The position numbers were made by a program, and so were the translations under genes. The notes under the pieces are model-generated. The model saw nothing but the letters and a program-made list of their open reading frames with translations. It did no database searches and was not told where the DNA came from. Positions 34,605 through 47,496 of a stretch of 53,051 bases of DNA are shown piece after piece; the stretch's first letter is position 1, and each line of letters starts with the position of its first letter. This DNA is from Mycolicibacterium sp. CBMA 226 (GTDB lineage: Bacteria; Actinomycetota; Actinomycetes; Mycobacteriales; Mycobacteriaceae), in contig NZ_VTGY01000034.1 of the NCBI RefSeq assembly GCF_009729075.1, positions 1-53,051 on the forward strand, in the 5' to 3' direction.

Positions 34605-35620
34605 CCGCCCTCGTCATCGGGGCCAACGGCTACCTCGGTTCGCACGTCACCCGCCAACTGGTGGCGGCCGGGGAAGGCGTGCGGGTCATGGTGCGGCCCG
34701 GCGCCAACACCATCGGCATCGACGACCTCGACGTGACCCGCTACGAGGGTGACATCTGGGACGACGACACCCTCCGGGCCGCCATGACGGGAGCCGACGT
34801 CGTCTACTACTGCGTGGTCGACACCCGCGGCTGGCTGCGGGACCCGTCGCCGCTGTTCCGTACCAACGTCGAGGGCACCCGCAACGTGCTCAACATCGCG
34901 GTCGAACCCGAAATCGCTTCGGGGCTCAAGAAATTCGTCTTCACCAGCAGCTACGCCACAGTGGCGCGCAAGCGCGGCTTCGTCTCCACCGAGGACGACA
35001 TCGCCGACGAACGCACGCTGCCGCCGTACGTGCGGTCGCGCGTGCAGGCCGAGAAACTGGTGCTCGAGTACGCCCGCGAGCGCGGACTGCCGGCCGTCGC
35101 GATGTGTGTGTCCACCACGTACGGCGGAAGGGACTGGGGCCGCACGCCGCACGGTGCCATCATCGCCGGCGCCGCTTTCGGGAAGCTGCCGTTCGTGATG
35201 AGTGGCATCGAACTGGAAGCGGTCGACGTCAACGACGCCGCACGCGCGCTGATCCTGGCGGCCGACAAGGGCCGCCCCGGCGAGCGGTACCTGATCTCCG
35301 ACAAGATGATCAGCAATGCCGAGGTGGCGCGGATCGCTGCGGACGCGGCAGGGGTACCGGCGCCGGCGAAATCGCTGTCACTGCCGGTGACGTACGCGCT
35401 GGCCACCATGGGCACGATCAAGGGCCGGCTCAAAGGCACCGACGAACACATGTCGCTCGCGTCCGTGCGGCTCATGCGCGCCGAGGCGCCCGTCGACTGC
35501 ACCAAGGCCAGAACCGAATTGGGTTGGGAGCCAAGACCGGTGGAAGATGCTGTGCGGGACGCGGCACGCTTCTGGGTGGGTCTGCGGAAGGCCCGCCAAG
35601 CCCAGAAATCCACGGGCTGA
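34601..35620 (+). CDS. NAD-dependent epimerase / 3-beta-HSD-like reductase (Rv0139-like)
   Basis: 339 residues of the extended SDR fold. Rossmann motif GANGYLGSH at residues 7-15, catalytic-type serines in VFTSSYATVA, and a Y-x3-K-like region at PYVRSRVQAEKL (Tyr not followed by Lys at +4), so the active site is atypical. GTG 34601 overlaps the preceding stop (GTGA), so the two are co-translated and probably KstR-regulated together. Confidence 0.82.
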   Translation: MTALVIGANGYLGSHVTRQLVAAGEGVRVMVRPGANTIGIDDLDVTRYEGDIWDDDTLRAAMTGADVVYYCVVDTRGWLRDPSPLFRTNVEGTRNVLNIAVEPEIASGLKKFVFTSSYATVARKRGFVSTEDDIADERTLPPYVRSRVQAEKLVLEYARERGLPAVAMCVSTTYGGRDWGRTPHGAIIAGAAFGKLPFVMSGIELEAVDVNDAARALILAADKGRPGERYLISDKMISNAEVARIAADAAGVPAPAKSLSLPVTYALATMGTIKGRLKGTDEHMSLASVRLMRAEAPVDCTKARTELGWEPRPVEDAVRDAARFWVGLRKARQAQKSTG

Positions 35621-35622
35621 AC

Positions 35623-35640
35623 AACGCGCCGTACGGCGTT
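35623..35640 (+). terminator. Small hairpin after the epimerase gene
   Basis: CGCCGTACGGCG (35627-35638) is a perfect 12-nt palindrome flanked by AACG and TT. It lies just after the TGA and may end the SnoaL-epimerase transcript. The stem is short. Confidence 0.35.
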
Positions 35641-35670
35641 AAGTCGTTGCGCGGCAAGGTCCGCCACGGC

Positions 35671-35676
35671 TAGCGT
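35671..35676 (+). promoter_or_regulatory. -10 element of the methyltransferase gene (leaderless)
   Basis: TAGCGT lies exactly 7 nt before ATG 35684. The same hexamer and spacing recur at 49466. Confidence 0.5.
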
Positions 35677-35683
35677 CGAAAAC

Positions 35684-36505
35684 ATGACCGACAGATTGCA
35701 GGTGGACCTGACCGGGGCGCCGCAGACCATGCTGGCCACGCTGTACGGCAAGGCGCTCGATGCCGACCTGCCGAATTCGGTGCTGCGCGACACCTACGCC
35801 CGCGACGTCGTCGCCCGCATCGACTACGACTGGTCGCGGACCACGATGACGGCGGCCAGATCACCGGGCGTCACCCTCCGGTCCGCCTATTTCGACATGA
35901 CCGCCCGGCAGTTCCTGGCCGTGCATCCGGAAGCCGTTGTGCTGCACCTGGGTTGCGGGCTGGACAGCCGGTACTACCGTTTGGATCCAGGGCCCGGCGT
36001 CGACTGGTACGACGTCGACTACCCGGAGGTCGCCGATCTGCGACGGCAGCTCTACCCGCCCCGCGAGCACTGCCACATCGTGTCGGCATCGGTGACGGAC
36101 CCGGCGTGGCTGGCCGATATCCCCGCCGACCGCCCGGTGCTCATGATCGCCGAGGGTCTCACCATGTATCTCAGCGAGACCGACGGGCAGGCATTGCTCC
36201 GCCGGATCGTCGAGCAATTCCCAAGTGGGGAACTGCAATTCGACGCCTTCAGCCGGCTGGGCGTGAAACTGCAATGGACCAACTCAGTCGTGCGCCGTTC
36301 GGGTGCGACGTTGCAGTGGGCCATGGATGGCCCCGACGACGTCCTCTCGGTGGTTCCGGGACTGCGACTGCTGTCATTGGTGTCGGCTTTCGACGCCGAC
36401 GGCTACGACCGGCTGCCGATGGGGCTGCGCGTGGCGGCCGCTGTCTTGCGCGCCGTGCCCGGTATGCGCAATATGTCGACGTACCACCGATATTCGTGGG
36501 GCTGA
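35684..36505 (+). CDS. SAM-dependent methyltransferase, leucine-carboxyl-MT-like family
   Basis: 273 residues. The SAM motif VLHLGCGLDSRYYRL near 87 and the acidic YDVDYPEV near 110 are typical of the family common in mycobacteria and polyketide clusters. The post-motif LMIAEGLTMYL is also present. Substrate unknown. Leaderless promoter upstream. Confidence 0.85.
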   Translation: MTDRLQVDLTGAPQTMLATLYGKALDADLPNSVLRDTYARDVVARIDYDWSRTTMTAARSPGVTLRSAYFDMTARQFLAVHPEAVVLHLGCGLDSRYYRLDPGPGVDWYDVDYPEVADLRRQLYPPREHCHIVSASVTDPAWLADIPADRPVLMIAEGLTMYLSETDGQALLRRIVEQFPSGELQFDAFSRLGVKLQWTNSVVRRSGATLQWAMDGPDDVLSVVPGLRLLSLVSAFDADGYDRLPMGLRVAAAVLRAVPGMRNMSTYHRYSWG

Positions 36506-36509
36506 CCGG

Positions 36510-36980
36510 TTAGGCAGCTTCGGCGCGGGCCTTCAGGCGCTCGAGCGTCAACCGGATGTGCTCGGCGTTGGCCGCATCGCGGTCGGCGACACCAGTGAGC
36601 GAGGCGGCGAACACCTTCAGCAGCCCCGGCCGGTTGTCCCACGTGGACTCGGTGACGCGGCAGCCGTCAGCCGTCTCGGTGATGTCGTAGCGCCAGTGCG
36701 CGATGGGCACAATCGAGGACTTCACGGCAAAGCCGAACGTCTTACCCGGCTGGGCCTCGGTGACGGTGCAGCTGGTGGTCCACGTCTTCGAGCCGTTGCG
36801 GTTGTATCCCTTGAACACCGAACCCGGTACCACCGACGCCCCCTTCTGCCACTCCATGGTGTGCGCCTCCTCGGCGAGCGAGGCCAAAGTGGGCAGATCG
36901 GTGAGCAGCGCGTACACCGCCGACGGGCTGGCGGCGATCTCGATGGCGGCGGTGACGGAGGCAGGTCCCTGTGCGGTCAT
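36510..36980 (-). CDS. SRPBCC-family protein (polyketide cyclase/dehydrase-like)
   Basis: 156 residues with the START-like pattern: SVTAAIEIAASPSAVYALLTD, then the central TYDITET-like WRYDITETADGCRVTE and a long C-terminal helix. Ligand unknown. ATG 36980 gives a normal family length; the frame continues upstream only as a shadow of the repeat gene. Confidence 0.8.
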   Translation of the reverse strand: MTAQGPASVTAAIEIAASPSAVYALLTDLPTLASLAEEAHTMEWQKGASVVPGSVFKGYNRNGSKTWTTSCTVTEAQPGKTFGFAVKSSIVPIAHWRYDITETADGCRVTESTWDNRPGLLKVFAASLTGVADRDAANAEHIRLTLERLKARAEAA

Positions 36981-37130
36981 GGGGCTGATCGTAGGCACAG
37001 GCTCGAGTGACATCCAGAAAATAATGCATAGCTCAGACACAGCTAATTCCTGAATTTGCGGGTAACCGTTCAGGGGTCCGCTTGCGATAAACCGCATGGC
37101 GGCACCTTCCAACGAAGGAGTTGAGTTGAT

Positions 37131-37772
37131 ATGAGCATCAAAAATTTCGTCATAGCGACCGCGCTCACGGGCGGGGTGAGTGCGGCAATTGCCGGATTCG
37201 GCGTCAATATCGCGCAGGCGCAGCCTGCACCCTGTCCGCCGATGCAGACATGTAACGGCCCAGGCGGGCCGGGGCCAGGGGGTCCGCACAACGGTCCCCA
37301 GAATGGCCCGCAGAATGGCCCTCAGAACGGGCCTCAGGGCGGGCCGCGCGGTCCGCAGGGTGATCAGGATTGGCATCCGCCGGGCGGCCCACAGGGTGGC
37401 CCAGGGGACCACGGCAACTGGAACCCACCGGGTGGACCGGGGGACCATGACAACGACTGGCACCCCGGCGCGAACGGTCCGGGCGACCACGACAACGACT
37501 GGCACCCCGGCCAGGGCAACTGGCATCCCCGGCCGGGCGACCCGGGTCCGGGCGACTGGCATTGGCGCGGCGCGCCTCCGCCGTGGGGCGACGGCGCCGC
37601 GCCGTGGGGCTGGGGACCGCCGCCGCGGCCGGACATCGATTGGGTCGCACCGCCGCCGTGGGGGCCGCCGCCTCCGCCGTTCGACTACTGGGGGCAGACG
37701 GTGTTCCCCGTGTTCGACCCGGGATTCAATGCGTGGGGCTTCTGGTTCTTCGGCATCTGGATTCCGCTGTAA
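37131..37772 (+). CDS. Secreted Gly/Pro/Asn/Trp-rich repeat protein
   Basis: 213 residues. Signal peptide with likely cleavage after AQA (about residue 34). The mature part is low in complexity: four tandem NGPQ-like units, then repeated GDHDNDWHPG blocks, then Pro/Trp-rich segments ending in an aromatic tail (FWFFGIWIPL). Two early cysteines (CPPMQTC) could form a disulfide. His/Asp/Trp repeats might bind metal or polysaccharide (inference). GAAGGAG precedes the ATG. Confidence 0.78.
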   Translation: MSIKNFVIATALTGGVSAAIAGFGVNIAQAQPAPCPPMQTCNGPGGPGPGGPHNGPQNGPQNGPQNGPQGGPRGPQGDQDWHPPGGPQGGPGDHGNWNPPGGPGDHDNDWHPGANGPGDHDNDWHPGQGNWHPRPGDPGPGDWHWRGAPPPWGDGAAPWGWGPPPRPDIDWVAPPPWGPPPPPFDYWGQTVFPVFDPGFNAWGFWFFGIWIPL

Positions 37773-37796
37773 TCCATCGGTAGTTGCCGTCTGATG

Positions 37797-37826
37797 GCTG
37801 GGCCTGTCACTTGTGGCAGGCCCAGC
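37797..37826 (+). terminator. Hairpin terminator of the repeat-protein gene
   Basis: A 14-bp stem, GCTGGGCCTGTCAC against GTGGCAGGCCCAGC, with one wobble pair and a 2-nt loop, 24 nt after the stop. No U-tract. Confidence 0.75.
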
Positions 37827-37871
37827 GTCATGTCGGGAATCGGCATTACCGGGAAAGGCGTTGCAACGAAC

Positions 37872-38237
37872 ATGACCGAGCGTCCCGTGCTGCAACCCAC
37901 TGCGGCCCACCCCATCACGATCACGCCGACCGCCGGACGCGTCACCGTCACGGTCGACGGGCGGGTGGTTGCCGACACCACTGACGCACTCACCCTGCAA
38001 GAGTCGAATTATCCTGCGGTGCAATACCTTCCGCTCGCAGACGTCGACCAGGCGGCGCTGACCCGCAGCGCGACCACCAGCTACTGTCCGTACAAGGGCG
38101 ATGCCGGCTACTACCACGTCGGCGACCTCGAGGACGTCATCTGGACCTACGAGAAGCCCTACCCCGCGGTGGCGGACATCGCCGGCCGGGTGGCGTTCTA
38201 CCCGGACAAGGCCGACATCGTGGTGCATCCCGCCTAA
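37872..38237 (+). CDS. DUF427 domain protein (Rv0140-like)
   Basis: 121 residues. The family pattern is clear: RVTVTVDGRVVADT, SNYPAVQYLP, TSYCPYKGDAGYY. Function of the family is unknown. ATG 37872 is preferred because the upstream part of the frame crosses a terminator hairpin. Confidence 0.85.
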   Translation: MTERPVLQPTAAHPITITPTAGRVTVTVDGRVVADTTDALTLQESNYPAVQYLPLADVDQAALTRSATTSYCPYKGDAGYYHVGDLEDVIWTYEKPYPAVADIAGRVAFYPDKADIVVHPA

Positions 38238-38240
38238 CCT
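38235..38240 (+). promoter_or_regulatory. -10 element of the AlkA-like gene
   Basis: TAACCT lies 6 nt before GTG 38247 and overlaps the DUF427 stop codon, giving a possible leaderless start. Confidence 0.4.
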
Positions 38241-38246
38241 GAACCC

Positions 38247-39143
38247 GTGCCCACCGCCAGCCTGGTCCTGGACGGCCCGGCCGGCCTCGGGCTGACGTTG
38301 TCGCCGCTGCGCCGCGGCGGGACCGACCCGACCTTCCGGACCGTCGACGGCGTCATCTGGCGCACCAGCCTGATGCGCACCGGCGGGGTAACGGCGCGCC
38401 TGAGTTCACCTCGGCTCGACACCGTCGACTGTGAGGCGTGGGGCGAGGGCGCCGCCGAATTCCTCGACCGGCTGCCAGGGCTGGTCGGCGCCGAAGACGA
38501 CGACACGGGGTTCACACCGGCGGAGCCGACCATCGCCGAAGCCTGGCGCCGGGTTCCGCACCTGCGCCTGTGCCGTACCGGGCGGGTGCTGGAGGCGCTG
38601 ATCCCCGCGATCCTCGAACAGCGCGTGCACGGCATCGACGCGTGGAGCGCATTCCGCAAGCTGACCACGCGGTATGGCGCCCCGCCGCCCGGCCCGGCGC
38701 CGGCCGGCATGCGCGTCCCCCCGACGGCGGACGTGTGGCGCCGCATTCCCTCCTGGGAATTCCACCGGGCCAACGTGGATCCCGGGCGGGCCCGGACCCT
38801 GGTCGGTTGCGCGCAGCGGGCGGACGCCCTGGAACGCTTGACGGCCGAGACGGCCACGACGGCGCTGATGTCGTTGCCAGGCGTGGGGGTCTGGACCGCG
38901 GCCGAGACCGTGCAGCGGGCCTTCGGCGACGCCGACGCCCTCTCGGTCGGTGACTACCACCTCGCGAAGATGGTCGGCTGGTCGCTGCTGGGCCATCCGA
39001 TCGACGACCCCGTGATGGTCGAGCTGCTCGAACCGCTGCGGCCGCACCGGCATCGGGCAGTGCGGCTGCTCGAGGTCAGTGGCCTGGCGCGCAACCCGAG
39101 ATTCGGTGCGCGCCAGGCGATTCCGAACTTGAAGGAGATCTAG
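38247..39143 (+). CDS. HhH-GPD DNA glycosylase, AlkA-like (Rv0142-like)
   Basis: 298 residues. The C-terminal half has the helix-hairpin-helix LMSLPGVGVWTAAET near 211, followed by ADALSVGDYHLAK with the aspartate expected for catalysis near 235. Probably removes damaged bases; the exact lesion is not predictable. Position after DUF427 matches Rv0140-Rv0142. Confidence 0.8.
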   Translation: MPTASLVLDGPAGLGLTLSPLRRGGTDPTFRTVDGVIWRTSLMRTGGVTARLSSPRLDTVDCEAWGEGAAEFLDRLPGLVGAEDDDTGFTPAEPTIAEAWRRVPHLRLCRTGRVLEALIPAILEQRVHGIDAWSAFRKLTTRYGAPPPGPAPAGMRVPPTADVWRRIPSWEFHRANVDPGRARTLVGCAQRADALERLTAETATTALMSLPGVGVWTAAETVQRAFGDADALSVGDYHLAKMVGWSLLGHPIDDPVMVELLEPLRPHRHRAVRLLEVSGLARNPRFGARQAIPNLKEI

Positions 39144-39360
39144 CCCTGCTCTGATTCCGCCTTTCCGAACAGCAGTGGATAGGCGACGCCCGCGACGGCG
39201 GCACCGATCAGCGGCGCCACCCAGAACACCCAAAGCTGCGTCGGTGCCCTGTTGCCGTTGAAGAACGCGGCGCCGGTCGCAGCGGGCCGGCTTCACATTG
39301 GTATTGGCGATCGGGATCGAGATCAGGTAGATCAGGGTCAATTCCAGTCGAAAAGGCCGG
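39144..39360 (-). pseudogene. Aquaporin (AqpZ-like) C-terminal remnant, frameshifted
   Basis: On the minus strand one frame reads LIYLISIPIANTNVKPARC and then breaks. A second frame resumes with TGAAFFNGNRAPTQLWVFWV and APLIGAAVAGVAYPLLFGK, ending at TAG (39144-39146). Together they match the end of AqpZ (cf. ISIPVTNTSVNPAR...QLWFFW). One extra base near 39277-39283 explains the shift. The second NPA box has become KPA, and the first two-thirds of the gene are absent. Confidence 0.75.
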
Positions 39361-39637
39361 GTCAGCAAACAGCACTTCGAACGTCCCACTGAGGGGCGCC
39401 CGCGCTGCCACTCTTTGCTGAACAGCCGCCCGACGGTGACCGGAGGTTGCTTGGCGGCAGGCTCCGAGTCTAAGAATCTGAGCAATCTTTGCAGCAAATA
39501 TATATTTGGCAGCGGCCTGCAGAAAGGCAAGTTATAGCAAACCAAAACGGCATATCGCGACCGGTGGTGCCGGTGGGCCATGTCCCGATGTGACCCGAAT
39601 CGATTGGCTAAACCGCAAGGGCTCCAATAAAATTGGC

Positions 39638-39653
39638 GCTACCGACCGGTAGC
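39638..39653. promoter_or_regulatory. Palindrome upstream of gltB (first)
   Basis: GCTACCGACCGGTAGC has perfect 7-nt arms around AC. It lies 220 nt before gltB and looks like a TetR-type operator; regulator unknown. Confidence 0.4.
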
Positions 39654-39689
39654 TTTCGAACGTTGTCCACAGCAGTCACAGCAACCTCG

Positions 39690-39703
39690 TTAGGCCTGCC
39701 TAA
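39690..39703. promoter_or_regulatory. Palindrome upstream of gltB (second), DtxR/IdeR-like core
   Basis: TTAGGCCTGCCTAA has perfect 6-nt arms. It matches 12 of the first 14 bases of an IdeR-box form (TTAGGCTAGCCTAA), but the remaining CCTAA is missing, so iron control is only a suggestion. Confidence 0.35.
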
Positions 39704-39872
39704 GTTGGCATGTCAGGCCGGGTTTGTCATATCGTTTTGTCTCAATCGAGGCGAGCGGGACGGCCCGTCGTTCAGTGCTGCACGCTGGCATACCGTCGCT
39801 CAGTCCGCTGGCGCCGCCAAAAGCGGCGGTCAAGCGATGCTTCGTCAAGAAGATGTGAAGGGTTAGGTGGGA

Positions 39873-44472
<4,600 letters not shown>

Positions 44473-44480
<8 letters not shown>

Positions 44481-45939
44481 TCCGAATGGCTTCCTCAAGC
44501 ACACCCACCGTCAGACCCCGGTTCGCCGGCCGGTCGACCTGCGCCTCAAGGACTGGAAAGAGGTCTACGAGGAGTTCTCGAAGGAGACCCTGCAGGTCCA
44601 GGCTTCGCGCTGCATGGACTGCGGTATCCCGTTCTGCCACAACGGTTGTCCGCTGGGGAACCTGATCCCCGAGTGGAACGACCTGGTGTACCGGGACCGC
44701 TGGCGGGACGGCATCGAGCGCCTGCATGCCACCAACAACTTCCCGGAGTTCACCGGGCGGCTGTGCCCGGCGCCGTGTGAGGCGTCATGCGTCCTCGGCA
44801 TCAACCAGGACCCGGTGACCATCAAGCAGGTCGAGGTCGAGCTGATCGACAACGCCTTCGACCAGGGCTGGGTCAAGCCGATGATTCCGGACATCAAGAC
44901 CGGCAAGAAGGTCGCTGTCGTCGGTTCCGGACCGGCCGGTCTGGCCGCTGCCCAGCAGCTCACCCGTGCCGGCCACGACGTGATCGTCTTCGAGCGGGCC
45001 GACCGCATCGGTGGTCTGCTGCGCTACGGCATCCCGGAATTCAAGATGGAGAAGCGGCACATCGACCGCCGTCTGGAGCAGATGGAGGCCGAGGGCACGC
45101 AGTTCCGCGCCGGTGTCAACGTCGGAGTCGACATCACCGTCGAGCAGTTGCAGGACGACTTTGACGCGGTGGTCCTGGCCGGCGGCGCGACCGCATGGCG
45201 TGACCTGCCGATCCCGGGCCGCGAACTCGAAGGCATCTACCAGGCCATGGAGTACCTGCCGTGGGGCAACCGGGTTCAACTCGGTGACGACGTCCTCGGG
45301 CCCGACGGCGAGCCGCCGATCACGGCCAAGGGCAAGAAGGTCGTCATCATCGGTGGCGGTGACACCGGTGCCGACTGCCTGGGCACCGCGCACCGGCAGG
45401 GCGCCGAGAGCATCCACCAGTTCGAGATCATGCCGCGTCCGCCGGAGGAGCGTGCCGAGTCGACCCCGTGGCCGACCTACCCGCTCATGTTCCGGGTGTC
45501 TTCGGCACACGAAGAGGGTGGCGAGCGCGTCTTCTCGGTGAACACCGAGGAGTTCGTCGGTACGGACGGCAAGCTGTCCGCGCTGAAGGTGCACGAGGTC
45601 GTCATGAAGGCCGGCAAGTTCGAGAAGGTCGAGGGTTCGGACTTCGAACTCGCGGCTGACATCGTCTTCCTGGCCATGGGCTTCGTCGGCCCCGAGCGTG
45701 AAGGCCTGCTGACCGAACTGGGTGTCGAGCTCACCGACCGCGGGAACGTGGCCCGGGACAACGACTTCCAGACCACTGTGCCCGGCGTCTTCGTCGCCGG
45801 TGACATGGGCCGCGGTCAGTCGCTGATCGTGTGGGCCATCGCCGAGGGTCGCGCCGCGGCCGCCGGCGTGGACCGCTACCTGATGGGCGAGTCGGCGCTG
45901 CCGAAGCCGATCAAGCCGACGGCGGCGCCTCAGCGATGA
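44473..45939 (+). CDS. gltD: Glutamate synthase small subunit
   Basis: 488 residues. It passes electrons from NADPH through FAD and iron-sulfur centres to GltB. N-terminal cysteines CMDCGIPFCHNGCP near 47-60 and CPAPCEASC near 96 hold 4Fe-4S clusters. Two dinucleotide motifs follow: VVGSGPAGLAA near 149 and IIGGGDTGAD near 294. GTG start inside the gltB end indicates coupling. Confidence 0.97.
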
Positions 45940-45982
45940 GCGCTTGCGTGCCGATAACACTGCGGTAGTCGATAGGCATTTT

Positions 45983-46016
45983 GTTCGCCGGTCCCAGTCT
46001 TCTGGGGCCGGCGAAC
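45983..46016 (+). terminator. Terminator of the gltBD operon
   Basis: A 15-bp stem, GTTCGCCGGTCCCAG against CTGGGGCCGGCGAAC, with one wobble and a 4-nt loop, 43 nt after the gltD stop. Confidence 0.8.
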
Positions 46017-46078
46017 TGCTATTTGCGCCCCATCGTCCTCCCGGCGCAGACATCGAGTGAATGGCGTTGATAACGACT

Positions 46079-46098
46079 CGACACACTCGGGTGTGTCG
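46079..46098. promoter_or_regulatory. Hairpin/operator upstream of the deacetylase gene
   Basis: CGACACAC-TCGG-GTGTGTCG is a perfect 8-bp inverted repeat 71 nt before ATG 46169. It could be a regulator site or an RNA hairpin in the leader. Confidence 0.4.
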
Positions 46099-46168
46099 CG
46101 TGAGGCTGGTGTTACTGAAGTTGCACAATGGATCGGTTCGGGTCCCGATCGACCAGAACTGAATATCT

Positions 46169-47008
46169 ATGGCGAACTACTCCACGACACCCGGATCCCT
46201 GTTCGCCGGCTCTGAGCTGAGCCGGCGACGCTTTTTGGTGGGCCTGTCGGCCTCGGTGGTGGCCGGTGTGGGCCTGGCGCGGTGCGCCGTCGACGGACCG
46301 GCGGCGACCGTGGCCGCGGCGCCGCCGAAGCCTCCGGCGGAAGCGGTGCAGCGGGGTATGGGATTGGCTTTGCCCGGTGGCGGCGAGCTCAGCAGCCTGC
46401 CGACCGTGGCCGCCAACCGCGTCGCGATCACGCTCGACGATGGCGTGAGTTCTGAGGTGGTGCGCGCCTACACCAAGCTGGCGCGGGACACCGGGATGCG
46501 GCTCACGTATTTCGTCAACGGCAGGTATCAGTCGTGGACCGACAATCGGGACCTGATGCTGCCGCTGGTCGAGTCGGGGCAGATTCAGCTGGGCAACCAC
46601 ACCTGGTCGCATCCGGACCTGGCGAAGCTGTCCAAGGACGAGATCGTCGACCAGTTGGAGCGCAACCACAAGTTCCTGCAGTCGACGTTCGGCGTCGACT
46701 CGCGGCCGTACTTCCGGCCGCCTTATGGCAGCCACAACGCGATCGTCGACAGGATCGCCGCCGAACTCGGCTACTCGACGCCGACCATGTGGACGGGATC
46801 GCTGGGTGACGAGAACATCGTGACCGAGGACTACATCCTCAAGATGGCCGGCAAGTACTTCACGGAGCAGACGGTCGTCATCGGTCACCTGAACCACCTG
46901 CCGGTGACGCACGTCTACGGCCAGCTGGTCGATCTGCTGAAGGCACGCAATCTGCGGACGGTGACGCTCGACGACGTGTACCGGAAGCCGCGCGAACTGC
47001 CCGTCTGA
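46169..47008 (+). CDS. Exported polysaccharide deacetylase (NodB domain)
   Basis: 279 residues. A Tat-type signal, ELSRRRFLVGLSAS, covers residues 16-29, followed by a cysteine (LARCAVD) that could be a lipobox. NodB motifs are present: TLDDGVS near 91, the metal-binding GNHTWSHPD near 141, and RPPYGSHN near 182. It probably deacetylates peptidoglycan or another wall glycan outside the membrane. The first motif has Leu in place of the usual Phe. Confidence 0.88.
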   Translation: MANYSTTPGSLFAGSELSRRRFLVGLSASVVAGVGLARCAVDGPAATVAAAPPKPPAEAVQRGMGLALPGGGELSSLPTVAANRVAITLDDGVSSEVVRAYTKLARDTGMRLTYFVNGRYQSWTDNRDLMLPLVESGQIQLGNHTWSHPDLAKLSKDEIVDQLERNHKFLQSTFGVDSRPYFRPPYGSHNAIVDRIAAELGYSTPTMWTGSLGDENIVTEDYILKMAGKYFTEQTVVIGHLNHLPVTHVYGQLVDLLKARNLRTVTLDDVYRKPRELPV

Positions 47009-47064
47009 AACAGCGGTGTGACGTAGCCCATATTGTCTCGTGGGTCACTTGGCCGGCGGCTGCT

Positions 47065-47079
47065 CTCTTAAATTAAGAG
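47065..47079. promoter_or_regulatory. Palindrome CTCTTAAATTAAGAG
   Basis: Perfect 15-nt odd palindrome, AT-rich in a GC-rich setting, in the gap between the deacetylase and a small gene. It may be an operator; no regulator is assigned. Confidence 0.35.
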
Positions 47080-47206
47080 GGGTTTAAGGGCTTCTCGCGC
47101 AACAACAATCACTCCAGTCACATCTGACACGCCGCTGTTACTTACGGCGCGCCTCCGAGGGTTTGCCGGTGACCGGCGTTGTAATGAAATCGCGGGGGCC
47201 GTGCGT

Positions 47207-47212
47207 TAGTCT
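47207..47212 (+). promoter_or_regulatory. -10 element of the 46-residue gene
   Basis: TAGTCT fits TANNNT and predicts a start near 47219 with a leader of about 36 nt that includes CAGGAG before GTG 47256. Confidence 0.45.
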
Positions 47213-47255
47213 GGCCCCACGGTGCAACCAATCGCCGACCGCAGGAGTGATCACC

Positions 47256-47396
47256 GTGTACAACAACCCGCTAGCACGTTCGCGTATGGGACGTATTGCC
47301 TGGTCCCTGTTTCGCCACCCGGTGAAGAGCCGCGAGTTTCCGGCCAAGAACGAGCGCCTGGTCACCGCTGCGGACATGGTCCGCTTCGGCGTCTAG
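47256..47396 (+). CDS. Small unknown protein, 46 residues
   Basis: The ORF begins MYNNPLARSRMGRIAW and ends VTAADMVRFGV. It is basic, has one amphipathic stretch (RIAWSLFRHP) and no cysteines. CAGGAG lies about 9 nt before GTG, a -10 element upstream, and a strong terminator about 100 nt downstream, so it looks like a complete transcription unit. It may be a small peripheral membrane or DNA-binding protein, but function is unknown. Confidence 0.6.
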   Translation: MYNNPLARSRMGRIAWSLFRHPVKSREFPAKNERLVTAADMVRFGV

Positions 47397-47496
47397 CGCG
47401 AGACCGGCAAACACGGCCGACGACAATCGGCGGTGACGTCAGCTGATTTGCTGACCGTTATCAATTTGTGACCTCCGCGATAATTAAGAACTTGCG

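Larger units (their letters stand above)
39361..39872. other. Non-coding junction with AT-rich patch and gltB upstream region
   Basis: No convincing gene. About 39465-39560 is unusually AT-rich and contains the perfect palindrome CAAATATATATTTG (39495-39508). Two further palindromes lie nearer gltB. Short ORFs here lack supporting features. The segment joins two blocks that lie apart in M. tuberculosis. Confidence 0.6.

Noticed and set aside
37290..37510. Short tandem repeats considered as a CRISPR array
   Set aside because: Repeats are in frame, without unique spacers, and encode NGPQ and GDHDNDWHPG units of a secreted protein.
36981..38228. Long N-terminal extension of the SRPBCC protein
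   Set aside because: It runs through the repeat-protein gene on the other strand and yields low-complexity Arg/Pro sequence; ATG 36980 gives the normal family length.
39144..39360. Functional aquaporin gene
   Set aside because: The N-terminal two-thirds are missing, the frame is broken and the NPA box is changed.
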